DNA of 64,000 nucleotides from Candidatus Obscuribacterales bacterium (GTDB lineage: Bacteria; Cyanobacteriota; Vampirovibrionia; Obscuribacterales; Obscuribacteraceae): assembly GCA_019752635.1 (NCBI GenBank), contig JAIELX010000040.1, forward strand, positions 1 to 64,000. Reading direction: 5' to 3'. Of this stretch, positions 33,428 to 43,075 are shown one piece after another. Each line of letters begins with the position of its first letter. Within the stretch, counting starts at the first letter, position 1. The position numbers were made by a program, and so were the translations under genes. The notes under the pieces were generated by a model, which did no database searches, was not told the DNA's origin, and worked only from the letters and a program-made list of their open reading frames with translations.

Positions 33428-33513
33428 CGATGAGCCTCCGAAAACGACGGTGTCGCAGGCAAGAAAAGTCGCTGAAAAACGAAACCGGTAGGTAGCAGAG
33501 GAAGCGTCAGGGC

Positions 33514-33545
33514 ATAGTCGGAAATTCTCGAGAATTTCTGACTAT
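33514..33545. repeat. Dispersed palindrome copy, second of the pair
   Basis: A 32-base palindrome with one mismatched pair, centred on CTCGAG, 118 bases from the first. Flanks shared with the first block include ACCGGT, GGAAGC-TCAGGG and CTCCGA. It begins 30 bases beyond the stop of the leftward gene. Confidence 0.8.
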
Positions 33546-33574
33546 CCAAGGGACTCCGAGATCATGGCGGTGCC

Positions 33575-36500
33575 TTAGTCGTCAGACGGATCCAGTCTGC
33601 CGCCCAAATCGCGCGGGGGCTCGGCCTTTGCTGGTGCAGTTGCTTCAGCGGTGCCGCTTTTCTTTTCTGCGATTGCGTTCGGTTTCACTTCTTCGGCAGG
33701 TAGTCCCTTACAGTTTGCAGCAAAGATTGCCTTTGCTTTGCTCGACAGCTTACTGTTGGCGCGATCTCGCAGCTCCACTGCCGTTTTCTCTTCGCCTGCA
33801 CTCATCAATTCGCTAAGCATTCTGCCCAGGGCTGCGGGATCTGCATCTGCGCGACTTAACTGACTGTTAAAACCGGCGGTCAGGAACTCTACCATTTGTT
33901 GATACGCTTGCTGATCGCCAGCCTTCAGCGAAAGCAAAGACGCCGACCACCACTTAGATGAACCGCGAGTTGCGCTGGCTTTGTCGATAGACTTGTAAGT
34001 TACCATTTCGGCGGCTTGTTCGGTGGCCAATTTTGAATCGTTTGCCTGCAACGCCAAATTGATGATCTCGCGCTGTAATCCGGAGCGCTCCCACCGAGCC
34101 TTTTCGTCGGGAGTCATGCGCGCCTTACTTTGAATCAGCCCAGTCAGGCATGCCGTGGTGGAGTTTGAGTCACCTCGTGCGCTATAAAAATTGGCCAGGT
34201 CGAAATAGAGTTGCGCTGTCTGGAATGCATCCGCGTCGGCCGCTTGTCGTCGTGCGTCCAGCTCGTCACGCATTACTCCCACCGCCAGCTCGTCTTTTTT
34301 CTGTTCTTTGAAAACAACGAAAAGCTTACGTGCAGCGATTGCTCGCGCCGTGGCGGCTTGAGGCGATGCCGCTCTTGCTTTTGCCGTTCTATAGGCTTCG
34401 ATCGCCAGTGGCTCGGCTTCGGCATAATTTCGAGTTTCTAGCAGCCGATCAGCCAGGAGTGCGTTCGCCGCTCGACCGTCGCCGCCGTAGACTACTGATT
34501 TCTTAGCGCTGGAAAGCGCGGACGGAGCGTCACCTACGCGTCCGTATGCCACGGACAATCTGGTCCAGAAGTCGCGGTGTTTAGCTGTGTCCGCGGAGGA
34601 CAACGTTAGTTTCTGTGAAGGTGCTGTACCATCCGTGGTACCAGCTGCGGCAGTTTGCCAGGCTGCTTGTGTCGCTGCCAGGGCAGCAGTCTCTTCTTCA
34701 ACCAGTCGTCTGGCATTGTTGAGGTAGCGTCTGGCGGCCAACTGTTCTTTCTTCTCCGCCAGGATATCGGCAATATCGCAGAGGTGGTTCGCGAACTTCA
34801 TGCTGTCTCTGTCGTGAGCGATGATGTCCTTTTGGGATTTGGTGATATTGCTTTGAAGCTGAGAATACAAAGCTCGTCGTGCCAGCGATTCATTATTGAG
34901 CTCGATTAGAGAAATCAATTCATCGGTAAGGACAGATTCGTTCTTGAGCTCCGCACCAACCACAAGGTCTAAGATGCGGCCCTTAGTCGACTTTCTGATC
35001 ACCGGTTCGACCATTGAACAGACTGACCGCAACACCTTCAGCTGTTCAACGGTGGGCGCCTGTTTGCATTGCATCATCACGCCAGCGGCTTCGTCAATCG
35101 TTTCAAGCAACTGTTCTCGGAGTTCGGGCTGCTTCGTGCCGATGACGTTGTAGATTTTTAGCGCCTCAAATGCATTCTTGAAGGCGGACTCATTGTCTTT
35201 TCCTTGCATGCTGTGCGCCATGTCCAAGTAGACGTCTGCCGCGTGAAGCGGCTCTGCGTATTCACTGGAATCCTGGCCGCTGACGACAAAATCCATGCTG
35301 TGCGACAGAAATACGGCTTTTTGTGATTCGGAAAGTTTCTCTACCGCTTGCGATCGCAAGAGATCTGATGTTTTCGCTTCTCCGGAAGTACCGAGTTCGT
35401 TGACCACATTGGCCAGTGAGATTGGATCCGCCATGTTGGACACCAGCTGCTGCAGGCACCCGTCTTTCAGCTTCTCCAGGACTTGTTGGTAGAGCTCGGT
35501 TGCTTCAGCCTTACGTAGGTTATCCAGTGCAAGGCAAAGACCGTCGATGGACTTTTGGTTCAACGTAACTTTGGTTTTGTTGATGCGCTCAAGCGCGTCG
35601 CTGCAGGCCTCTGCCGTCAGTTCCGGGGATTTGGCTTTTGCGGCATAGTTGATGACCGTCATGTCTGCTGCAAGCGCGTCTTGATCAGAAAGTTTCTTCG
35701 CGATAGGTGGTATTTGACTGATGCACTCGCTGGCCAGTTTTAGCTCGCGCCTCTTTAGGTGATAGTCTGCAAGTTTGGTTGTGACCAGCACCGCATTGGG
35801 TGCGGAGCCAGGCAACAGGCTCTTCTGGTCCCTTAGTTCGTCTTTGAGCAGTTTGATACCGGCCGACGTCTGGTTGAGACCGACCAGCGCTCGGAAGTAA
35901 TTGACCGCACATTCAGCCTTCAACTTCATCATTTGTGCGTCTTTCGGGTCTTGTGCCTTGAAGAACTTGTAAGTATCGGCTGCTACGGATTGCGCACTGC
36001 GGTATTGGTTGGACGCTGCCATCGCGCTGATCAATTGGTTGTAACAGGCGCCGCTTGCGGCATCCTGCAACGTTCTGACGGATGCGGCGTCCTTTGCCGT
36101 CGACAGAGCTTTGTCCTTGTTTCCCAGAGCCTCGCATGCGGACGACATCCGACATAGTGCATCCGCCAGTACCGATTTGCTGGCTTCGTCAGTCTGTACT
36201 CTGGAAATACCAGGAAGAATTCCGTCTGCAAGCGCCATGTACTTCGCTGCTGCGCCCGGGTTCACGGGCTGCAGTGTCACGCTCAACTGGATCAGATGGG
36301 TCAGGAGGCAAGGCTCCGGTGCCTTACGCAAGGTGGTGGCATCCTGCAGTTTGTTGGCAGTTTCTATCGATAGTGCGGCAGTCTTTTCCAGCTCACTTGT
36401 TTGACCGTGCTTCGCCAGGAAGAGGTCCTTTGCGAACAAACAAGTCAAAGTGCCATCGGACGGAGGTAGCGAGTGGTCTGTAATTGCTTTGATCGCCAGG

Positions 36501-37093
36501 TCAATTACACTGTCGCTCCCCGTTTGCAAAGCTGAGTCGGCGGAGGCGGCTGCGACCGTAACAGCCGTCGCTGCCTGATCCTTTGTCATGCGGTGCTTGG
36601 AGCGCAAGATAATTGCAGCGGCACTTTGGACGTCGCTCAGTGCCTCTGTCGAGATGGCAGCACCGTTAGCGGTCTTTATGGCTGGCAATGTTTCGGCAGC
36701 TTTGAGCGCACCGAAGGCATATTTGTACGCAAGCTCGTCGTCACCTTTTTCTTGTAGCGTTCGCGCGATGCCGAGATAAGCCGCTGGAGCCGTCTGTGAT
36801 CCCCGGGAATCAGCTTCCAGGACGCGGTCGACGGCTAATTCAATTTGGGTTGCTGACTGTTTCTTCCCTTCTCTAGTCAGTCGAGCCGCTGTTTCCAGGC
36901 AATCGACGATGGTTTGCGGGCGATGATCGTTTTTTAGTTTGCCCTCGGCGTTAGCGACGATGCCAGCCTCGCTTCCGGACCATTGAGCGTAGCAAAAGCT
37001 CACGAGGAGTGACCCCAGCACCACACCCGTCGCGACGCGCGCCACAAGAACCTTCTTTCTCATCAACTCTGCTTCTGCAGTCATAATCGGCAT
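33575..37093 (-). CDS. Exported 1172-residue helical-repeat protein
   Basis: Not recognised as a named family. The N-terminus has a basic start and a hydrophobic helix (about 15-35, VATGVVLGSLLVSFCYAQW), either a signal peptide or an anchor. The rest is almost entirely alpha-helical and Ala/Leu/Lys-rich with TPR-like pairs (YLGIARTLQEKGDDELAYKY, then ALGNKDKALSTAKDA, then YGRVGDAPSALSSAKKS). The C-terminal 50 residues are Ala/Glu/Lys/Pro-rich and disordered. GGAAG seven bases before the ATG supports 37093. It may be a periplasmic scaffold or substrate-docking protein; the role is unknown. Confidence 0.78.
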   Translation of the reverse strand: MPIMTAEAELMRKKVLVARVATGVVLGSLLVSFCYAQWSGSEAGIVANAEGKLKNDHRPQTIVDCLETAARLTREGKKQSATQIELAVDRVLEADSRGSQTAPAAYLGIARTLQEKGDDELAYKYAFGALKAAETLPAIKTANGAAISTEALSDVQSAAAIILRSKHRMTKDQAATAVTVAAASADSALQTGSDSVIDLAIKAITDHSLPPSDGTLTCLFAKDLFLAKHGQTSELEKTAALSIETANKLQDATTLRKAPEPCLLTHLIQLSVTLQPVNPGAAAKYMALADGILPGISRVQTDEASKSVLADALCRMSSACEALGNKDKALSTAKDAASVRTLQDAASGACYNQLISAMAASNQYRSAQSVAADTYKFFKAQDPKDAQMMKLKAECAVNYFRALVGLNQTSAGIKLLKDELRDQKSLLPGSAPNAVLVTTKLADYHLKRRELKLASECISQIPPIAKKLSDQDALAADMTVINYAAKAKSPELTAEACSDALERINKTKVTLNQKSIDGLCLALDNLRKAEATELYQQVLEKLKDGCLQQLVSNMADPISLANVVNELGTSGEAKTSDLLRSQAVEKLSESQKAVFLSHSMDFVVSGQDSSEYAEPLHAADVYLDMAHSMQGKDNESAFKNAFEALKIYNVIGTKQPELREQLLETIDEAAGVMMQCKQAPTVEQLKVLRSVCSMVEPVIRKSTKGRILDLVVGAELKNESVLTDELISLIELNNESLARRALYSQLQSNITKSQKDIIAHDRDSMKFANHLCDIADILAEKKEQLAARRYLNNARRLVEEETAALAATQAAWQTAAAGTTDGTAPSQKLTLSSADTAKHRDFWTRLSVAYGRVGDAPSALSSAKKSVVYGGDGRAANALLADRLLETRNYAEAEPLAIEAYRTAKARAASPQAATARAIAARKLFVVFKEQKKDELAVGVMRDELDARRQAADADAFQTAQLYFDLANFYSARGDSNSTTACLTGLIQSKARMTPDEKARWERSGLQREIINLALQANDSKLATEQAAEMVTYKSIDKASATRGSSKWWSASLLSLKAGDQQAYQQMVEFLTAGFNSQLSRADADPAALGRMLSELMSAGEEKTAVELRDRANSKLSSKAKAIFAANCKGLPAEEVKPNAIAEKKSGTAEATAPAKAEPPRDLGGRLDPSDD

Positions 37094-37569
37094 TGTGGCG
37101 CTTCCTTAGATCATCAAATCGCTGTGTTTTTTTAAGAGTGCACGATCTGGTTGTAAGTACGGCTGCCATCGGACTAACTGTTTAATCGGTACTACTACGG
37201 CTTCACCGTCACTTGCCAATTGAAAGCTGAATGAATTCAGACTTGGAATCAGTGTGCGTCTTCAAAGGTTGAATTATAACAACGCGCGCGTGCAATGGCG
37301 GGCTCCGGCCGATTCGGGTGTAACAGAGTTGCACCGCTTTACCTGATTGTCAGGCGGGGGTCCGTCCGCATTTGTTTGCCGGGACGCATTGAAAGGTCCC
37401 GAAAGTATGGTGGTGTAATTCTTTTGGGTATTCTGTCCGCGGATTTCGGGGCGTCGGGCGCAGCCTTCTTAGTTTTTTCACTGATAGCAGCAAAAAAATA
37501 CCGGACGCAGATATCAAGAAGTTTGGCGCGACAACCACCGTTAAGGCTTGACCTTTAGGTCCCTTGGGG
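37094..37569. other. Gene-free stretch between two leftward genes
   Basis: No supported gene. An 87-codon plus-strand frame (37295-37558) has no ribosome binding site, atypical composition and no family features. The right part would contain the promoter of the 1172-residue gene, but I see no convincing hexamer pair. Confidence 0.45.
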
Positions 37570-38304
37570 CTAGTGCGTCGAGTCCGCTTTTAGTTCGGCA
37601 CGAGTTTCTTCGAGCAAATAATTCAGCAGCAGCAAGCAATAGCGCTCAAGCCGCTCGGAAGTCAAAGCCTTACCTTCAACTTCCCACTCAATCGCGTCAA
37701 CCGGACCAGTGGCAGTGAACTTCATCAAGGGGTCGTAGCGATCTTCGACGGTGCTTAAACCCATTACAAGGGGCGCAGGCAACACGAAAAATTCGACGAT
37801 GTTCGTACCACCGCGAATGACAATGCTGAGCTTCGACGTGGACACGCGTGCTCGGTAGAACGATTTGCGCTGACCATTGGAGCCGAACTGCTCCGTTACC
37901 CGTTGTGGCGGCGTAAAAGCAAGGGTGACTTCGCCTGTAACAGCATTGCTGTTCAGTTCGTCGATGTACGGTTCGATACATCCGAATGCGCGATCGACTA
38001 TCGACTGCATAGACTGTTGCAGTGTTTTCTCTTCAGCTTGTCTTGCTCGTGCCATTTGCTGGTATTCGCTAAAGAAGGTTTCGTCTTCTCTGCTCATTAA
38101 GTTCAACACATCGTTATCGATAGTGTTCTTGCGCAGATTGCCGATTAACTTTTGAGCCAATTGATATGCCGACTGAAGCGTTCCGGGCGCCGAAGATTCC
38201 GGCATCGGTGGATACAGAACCGATAGCGCGGCTTCTTGTTCAGGGCTATTTTGTTGTGCAGGGGACATTCTGTGACGAGGCTCTTTTAGTTCTGCTGTGA
38301 TCAT
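37570..38304 (-). CDS. Conserved hypothetical cytoplasmic protein
   Basis: A 244-residue protein, not recognised. Residues 1-45 are Pro/Ser-rich. A helical part with a charged coiled-coil-like stretch (YQQMARARQAEEKTLQQSMQ, about 95-115) follows. Then comes a beta-rich C-terminal domain (about 125-235), with FYRARVSTSKLSIVIRGG and a hydrophobic VEFFVLPAPLVMG strand pair. No signal peptide or membrane helix is clear. AGGTGGAG precedes the ATG at 38304; the longer frame to 38355 lacks support. Confidence 0.65.
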   Translation of the reverse strand: MITAELKEPRHRMSPAQQNSPEQEAALSVLYPPMPESSAPGTLQSAYQLAQKLIGNLRKNTIDNDVLNLMSREDETFFSEYQQMARARQAEEKTLQQSMQSIVDRAFGCIEPYIDELNSNAVTGEVTLAFTPPQRVTEQFGSNGQRKSFYRARVSTSKLSIVIRGGTNIVEFFVLPAPLVMGLSTVEDRYDPLMKFTATGPVDAIEWEVEGKALTSERLERYCLLLLNYLLEETRAELKADSTH

Positions 38305-38523
38305 GAACACGCTCCACCTTTGACAGCTACAAAGATAAGCCTCTGCGACCGGCATTGGTAGTTAAGAAATTCGCATTACTTGCATTGACCGCCAGCACCG
38401 GATTTAGTGCTGTGGTGAAATTGTTTTCAATTTGACGCTTTAGATTTCTTGAGCCGAATGTATATCGAATTCGAATATATTCGTTATCGATCCGCGCGAA
38501 ATCATGCTAAATCTGGCTTCCGG

Positions 38524-39204
38524 TCACTCAGCCGGTGGGACCATCATGTAGCCAACTCTATGTGCGGTTTTGATCAAAGATTCCTTGCCTTCATCATCAA
38601 TTTTCTTGCGGAGTCGCATTACTTGAATGCGCACCTGATCGCTGGAAGCATCCGACTCTGAGGACCAAACCCGGTCCAGAATAGCCTCGGCGCTGAAAGG
38701 CTGATTCGGATGACGCATGAAGAACTCTAGCAATGCAAGTTCTCTTGGTTGAAGTTTCAGCTCTTCATCACCTTTGAATGCTTGCGCGCTCCCGGGGCGC
38801 AAGGTTATGTCGCCAACTCGAAGTTCTGTCTTGTTGACTGCTGCTGGCCTCCGCAACAGTGCACGTAGCCGAGCTGCTAGTTCTTTAAGGTGGAACGGCT
38901 TGGTCAGGTAGTCATCCGCCCCCGCATCGAGACCTTGCTCTTTTTCTTCGATCTCGCGCTTGCCTGTCAGCATTAGGATCGGCGTAACACCTCCCCCGTC
39001 CCTGAACTGCTTCGCTATTTCCGGTCCGGACATTTCGGGCAGTTCCCAATCCAGAATAATGACGTCATACTTATAAAAACGCAGTCGTTCAAGACCTTCC
39101 GCGCCTTTGTAAACTGTTTCAGGCTGATAACCCTGAGCGGTAAGAGAGTCGACCAACAGCGTTGAAAGTTGGCGATCATCCTCTACTATCAACACTTTTG
39201 CCAT
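38524..39204 (-). CDS. OmpR/PhoB-family response regulator
   Basis: A 226-residue two-component regulator. The receiver domain has VLIVEDD (acidic pocket Glu8, Asp9, Asp10), phospho-acceptor Asp52 in IILDWELP, the TGK switch around 80, and Lys in DDYLTKPFH. The C-terminal winged-helix DNA-binding domain has LKLQPRELALLEFFMRHP and QVRIQVMRLRKKID. The frame is open to 39288, but MAKVLIVEDD at 39204 is the true N-terminus. It is divergently transcribed from the sensor kinase at 39362, which is its probable partner. Confidence 0.93.
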   Translation of the reverse strand: MAKVLIVEDDRQLSTLLVDSLTAQGYQPETVYKGAEGLERLRFYKYDVIILDWELPEMSGPEIAKQFRDGGGVTPILMLTGKREIEEKEQGLDAGADDYLTKPFHLKELAARLRALLRRPAAVNKTELRVGDITLRPGSAQAFKGDEELKLQPRELALLEFFMRHPNQPFSAEAILDRVWSSESDASSDQVRIQVMRLRKKIDDEGKESLIKTAHRVGYMMVPPAE

Positions 39205-39346
39205 ATTCTCGCATCCCCGCCAACTGAGCCTAAGGTAGAAAGAGCACAACCGCGATTTGCCGATAACGTCTGCCAGCAGGGGATACATAGTAATCTATTT
39301 GTGTGTAATTGTTATGTTATGTCCTGCTATTGTTTTATAACCCTAT

Positions 39347-39359
39347 GAGAACCGTTCTC
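39347..39359. promoter_or_regulatory. Inverted repeat at the histidine kinase start
   Basis: GAGAAC-C-GTTCTC, a perfect 6-bp inverted repeat around one central base, lies 2 bases before the kinase ATG. A TATAAC-like -10 is at 39336-39341. By position it could be an operator blocking transcription or ribosome binding, possibly for the divergent response regulator. Confidence 0.45.
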
Positions 39360-39361
39360 GA

Positions 39362-41260
39362 ATGCGCCTAAACCTTTCCCAACAAGGATTGATTCTTGTC
39401 GGTGTGCCGATTGGATTGATGTTGGCGTTTTTGATGTTCTTGTCGTTGTTGTTAATGAAAGTTGAGCGGGAAGCCACCGAAAACGATCAGTCCCGAACAA
39501 CTATCGCGACGGCCAATTCACTGGTGAAGCAGTATTACGATGCAGCTTCGCGACTGATCATCTATAAGCATACTCGCGATGAAGAGTCGAGACAGAATTT
39601 TCTCGAACAAGTCAACGGTACTGAGGAAAGCTTCCGCCGCCTTGAGCAGCTGCTCAAGAACGATCCAAGCCAGCTCAAGCGGCTGGCGCAACTTAAACAC
39701 ATTGCCGGTCAGGGCATGGAGTTGATGCACCGATACGAGCGGCACATCTTGGGCACCGAACGAATGAAAGAGCTGGACGTGGCAATCTTGTACAAAGGAT
39801 TCGATGTTGCCGGGGCTCAGTTCACCGCAAAACTTGATCAGCTTGTGGCGCATGAAACCGCTAAACATAAGATTGGATCGCAGGAAGAGCGAGCAACGCG
39901 GAACCTCGTCAAAATCTTGATTCTCACCGGTGTGTTTCTGGCGTGCGTCGTAGGCATTGCTCTTGCTCGCTATTTTTCGAAGAACACAACCAGCCGATTA
40001 GACCTTTTGATGAACAACACTGTGCGCCTAAGCCGGAAGGAGCAGCTGTTGCCTCGATTGCGCGGGGAGGATGAGATTTCGCGGCTCGATGATTTTTTTC
40101 ATCGCATGGCTGATCAACTGGTGGCAGCTGCTAAGAAGGAACGCGCTATCTTGGATAACGCGGTGGACGTGATTTGTTCGATCGGTTCGGACGGCCGCTT
40201 CGTTGCTGCCAACCCCGCTTGTCGACAAGTTTGGGGCTACGATCCGAATAAACTGACAAGTATGCATTATCGCCAGATTATCGCTGAGGCTGATCAGGTC
40301 AGATTTGCCCAGTCTCTCGAGGACAGTCACGACGGCAAAGGAATGCAGAATGTTGAAACTTCTGTTCTCAATGCCAGTGGTGAACTGATTCCGATGCTCT
40401 GGTCCATTCGCTGGTCGGAGCCTGAGCAGTCGCTCTTCTGTGTTGCGCATGATATTACCGATCGCAAAGAAGTGGAACGAGTGAAGCAGGAATTTGTGGC
40501 CGTAATCAGTCATGAACTTCGCACGCCGCTTACTTCTCTGCAAGCCACTCTTACCCTGCTCTTGGATGGTGCCTACGGACCTATTTCCGAAACTGCCGAA
40601 AGTCGACTTAAAAGTGCCGAGTTCGGAATTGCGCGTTTGATATCGTTGATAAACGATTTGCTTGACATAGAGAAAATGGAAGCAGGCAAGCTAACAATGT
40701 TGCTGGAGGACGTGGACATCGCCGTGATTGTTGAGCGCGCCTTGCCATCCGTTGCGGGCTTCGCTGAACAGCAGCGTGTAATGCTTGAGACCGGCGCGAT
40801 TCCGCATCTTGTTGTCAGAGCAGATCCGGACCGGATAGTACAAGTCCTGGTCAATCTGATTTCGAACAGTATCAAGTTTTCTGACGACGATGCCACAGTG
40901 AAACTGACCGTGGTTGACGCAGAAATGAACGCCGAAATACAGGTTGTCGACCATGGCGCCGGCGTACCCGAGGGGCTCGAGGATTCGATATTCTCGAAGT
41001 ATGAGCAAGCGCACGTATCGCGGGAACGCAAAAAGCGAGGCACGGGTCTCGGTCTACCGATATGCAAAGCTATTGTGGAGCAACATGGTGGCACTATTGG
41101 TGTCAGGAGAACGGAGGGCGGCGGAAGCACCTTCTGGTTTCGCCTTCCGCTTACCTCTTCGTTCGAGTCGGAAGAACAGTTGTCTCTTCGCAACTCCGGT
41201 GGGCATTCCCCACCCCGGGACACCGGCGTTAACGCCTCTGCCGGACAACCCGTGTCCTAA
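39362..41260 (+). CDS. Sensor histidine kinase with PAS domain
   Basis: A 632-residue membrane sensor. TM1 is about 11-32. A helical extracytoplasmic sensor of four-helix-bundle type follows (about 33-178), then TM2 (about 182-203), HAMP-like region (205-255), PAS domain (about 262-370) and the HisKA box with phospho-acceptor His384 in VISHELRTPLTSL. The ATPase domain has N-box NLISNSIKF, G1 DHGAGVP and G2 GTGLGLPICKAI. The C-terminal 30 residues are disordered. It is divergent from the OmpR-type regulator; the 157-base gap carries an inverted repeat. The stimulus is unknown. Confidence 0.93.
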   Translation: MRLNLSQQGLILVGVPIGLMLAFLMFLSLLLMKVEREATENDQSRTTIATANSLVKQYYDAASRLIIYKHTRDEESRQNFLEQVNGTEESFRRLEQLLKNDPSQLKRLAQLKHIAGQGMELMHRYERHILGTERMKELDVAILYKGFDVAGAQFTAKLDQLVAHETAKHKIGSQEERATRNLVKILILTGVFLACVVGIALARYFSKNTTSRLDLLMNNTVRLSRKEQLLPRLRGEDEISRLDDFFHRMADQLVAAAKKERAILDNAVDVICSIGSDGRFVAANPACRQVWGYDPNKLTSMHYRQIIAEADQVRFAQSLEDSHDGKGMQNVETSVLNASGELIPMLWSIRWSEPEQSLFCVAHDITDRKEVERVKQEFVAVISHELRTPLTSLQATLTLLLDGAYGPISETAESRLKSAEFGIARLISLINDLLDIEKMEAGKLTMLLEDVDIAVIVERALPSVAGFAEQQRVMLETGAIPHLVVRADPDRIVQVLVNLISNSIKFSDDDATVKLTVVDAEMNAEIQVVDHGAGVPEGLEDSIFSKYEQAHVSRERKKRGTGLGLPICKAIVEQHGGTIGVRRTEGGGSTFWFRLPLTSSFESEEQLSLRNSGGHSPPRDTGVNASAGQPVS

Positions 41261-41265
41261 ATTCC

Positions 41266-41934
41266 TCAGGCGTTGAGGAATGGCGAGATTGTATCGCGAA
41301 CTTGCGCGCGCGCTCTGGCAATTCTCGACTTTACCGTTCCTATTCCGACTCTTGTCTCTGCAGCAATTTCTTCGTAGGACAAACCGTTGATCTCACGCAA
41401 TACAATCGCTTCTCGAAATTGTGGAGGGAGTTGTTCCATGGCATTGTGAATGACGCCTTGTAGTTCTGCATTGACGCATATGTCTTCCGGTCCGGCCGAT
41501 TTATCTGCGGTATCTCGTCCCGGGTGGTCTCCCGGTTCATCATCGTATTGCGGTTCATCCAGGGAACTGGTCGGTAACTCGCGTGAGCGTTTGCGCAGCT
41601 CATCATAAAACAGGTTCATGACGATGCGGTACAACCAGGAGCGGAATCGCGCAGGATTCTGCAATTGACCCATGCAACGCCACATACGTACGAACACCTC
41701 TTGCGCCAGATCCGATGTGTCGGACCAGTCCGGAGCCAGACGATAAAGAACTCCATGTACAGTTCTCTGGTGGCGTTTTACGATCTCGGCGAATGCGCGT
41801 TGATCCTGTTGCTTACACAGCTCCACTAACTCGTTGTTAGCCATTTTCGCGTATGGGGTTGGTAGTCTGAGCTTTGCAGGTTGTGAGGGGAACGCGGTAA
41901 GAGCGCCGGGTGCTTCCTTCTTTAGAGCATTCAT
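41266..41934 (-). CDS. ECF-type RNA polymerase sigma factor
   Basis: A 222-residue sigma-70-family factor. Region 2 has AFAEIVKRHQRTVHGVLYRL and DLAQEVFVRMWR. Region 4 has LPPQFREAIVLREINGLSYEE and GIGTVKSRIARARAQVR. A non-conserved, acidic linker (LDEPQYDDEPGDHPG) separates them. AGGAGGG before the ATG at 41934 decides the start, removing 42 residues of the open frame. No anti-sigma gene is adjacent; the convergent sensor kinase ends 5 bases away. It probably responds to an envelope or stress signal. Confidence 0.9.
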   Translation of the reverse strand: MNALKKEAPGALTAFPSQPAKLRLPTPYAKMANNELVELCKQQDQRAFAEIVKRHQRTVHGVLYRLAPDWSDTSDLAQEVFVRMWRCMGQLQNPARFRSWLYRIVMNLFYDELRKRSRELPTSSLDEPQYDDEPGDHPGRDTADKSAGPEDICVNAELQGVIHNAMEQLPPQFREAIVLREINGLSYEEIAAETRVGIGTVKSRIARARAQVRDTISPFLNA

Positions 41935-42184
41935 TGTAAAGACCCTCCTGGCACTGCCAATTAGCGGCTCTGAATCTAATCTAGTCTCATTCGGGAGTCG
42001 TGTGTATCCAGCATTACCGTCATGGAACAGCTTGCTAAGTAACTCGCGGGTTACCCGCATTGAGGTATCCCCCTCAATGTACGTGGCTGCAAAGTGCCTG
42101 GCTGCGCGGGATGGAGGCTTCGCTTTGAAGCGTCGTGATCAACTTTGTATCGCGGTAATGCTGTTCAGAATGGCAAACTGAGCG

Positions 42185-42877
42185 TTATATCTCTTGACCT
42201 AAGCGCTGATATTCGGCGGAGCCAATCACCCAGAGGAAGGTTTGCAGGTCGTGGTAATCTGCCGGACTCAAGTCTGCAATCGCTTCGCCTGTAAGGTCTG
42301 CCAGGTGCAGCAATCGCTCGTATGTTGTGTATGAGGGCTTCGATGAGTATTCAAGATCGTAATCAAGTTCTTCCGCTGCTATTTTCATCGCGCTCGGTTT
42401 CATTATTATGTGCTTGCTCGGTTGCGCAATGAACGGAAAGAACGTGAGTACCGGCCAGGAGAGCACTCGCGACTTCTTTCGCGGGAGTTGAGCTACGGAC
42501 ATTATCCATTGTACGAATAGTTCTTTGTGAGCACCGCGCTCGTACAATAGCGTATAAAGTCCACCTGAAAATGTTTCGGCACCGGCTCCCATGTGGAGTG
42601 CGTCTCTCAGAGCCATCTTCTCGAATGAGAACAGGAAATTGGTTCTAGACTCCACCTGCAATGCACGAGTTGCTATGGTGTCAAACTGTCGCGTGCGTAG
42701 CAGACGACCGAACTCTTTCTTGTTCAGTAGCGACTCCCAGAGCTTGTGAGCTTCCCACTTGTATGTGCGCTCCCACTCGATGTAGCGTTGATCCTTGAAT
42801 CCGTTCGGAAAGAATCGCAAGAATCTTCTTTTGTGTTTTGCAAGCGCTCTGGCGTTGAGCTTATCTGCTTCATTCAT
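42185..42877 (-). CDS. Conserved hypothetical protein
   Basis: A 230-residue, mostly helical, basic and aromatic-rich protein that I do not recognise by name. The N-terminal RFFPNGFKDQRYIEWERTYK and the central MALRDALHMGAGAETFSGGL followed by a Tyr-rich helix look like a conserved fold. The middle VLTFFPFIAQPSKHIIMKP is hydrophobic but probably buried, not membrane. The C-terminus has LSPADYHDLQTFLWVIGSAEY. GAAGGAAT precedes the ATG. It is divergent from the DHH-like gene. Confidence 0.7.
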   Translation of the reverse strand: MNEADKLNARALAKHKRRFLRFFPNGFKDQRYIEWERTYKWEAHKLWESLLNKKEFGRLLRTRQFDTIATRALQVESRTNFLFSFEKMALRDALHMGAGAETFSGGLYTLLYERGAHKELFVQWIMSVAQLPRKKSRVLSWPVLTFFPFIAQPSKHIIMKPSAMKIAAEELDYDLEYSSKPSYTTYERLLHLADLTGEAIADLSPADYHDLQTFLWVIGSAEYQRLGQEI

Positions 42878-43075
42878 GATTTACGATTCCTTCTCCGACG
42901 ATTTGCCATCGGGCGTGACTCTCAACGCTCGCAATGCGCCGATTCTAAACCATGTGAAAAATGGTTTGCACTAAAAGTTGCATTATTACATTACGTTGGC
43001 AGTCGGAATGCGATAAACTGAACAGAGGCGCCTTGCGATGTGAATCTGCTGCCAAAGCGTCCGAAAGGCAACACG

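Noticed and set aside
37295..37558. 87-codon plus-strand frame in the gap at 37094-37569
   Set aside because: No start signal; a hydrophobic stretch alone is not evidence.
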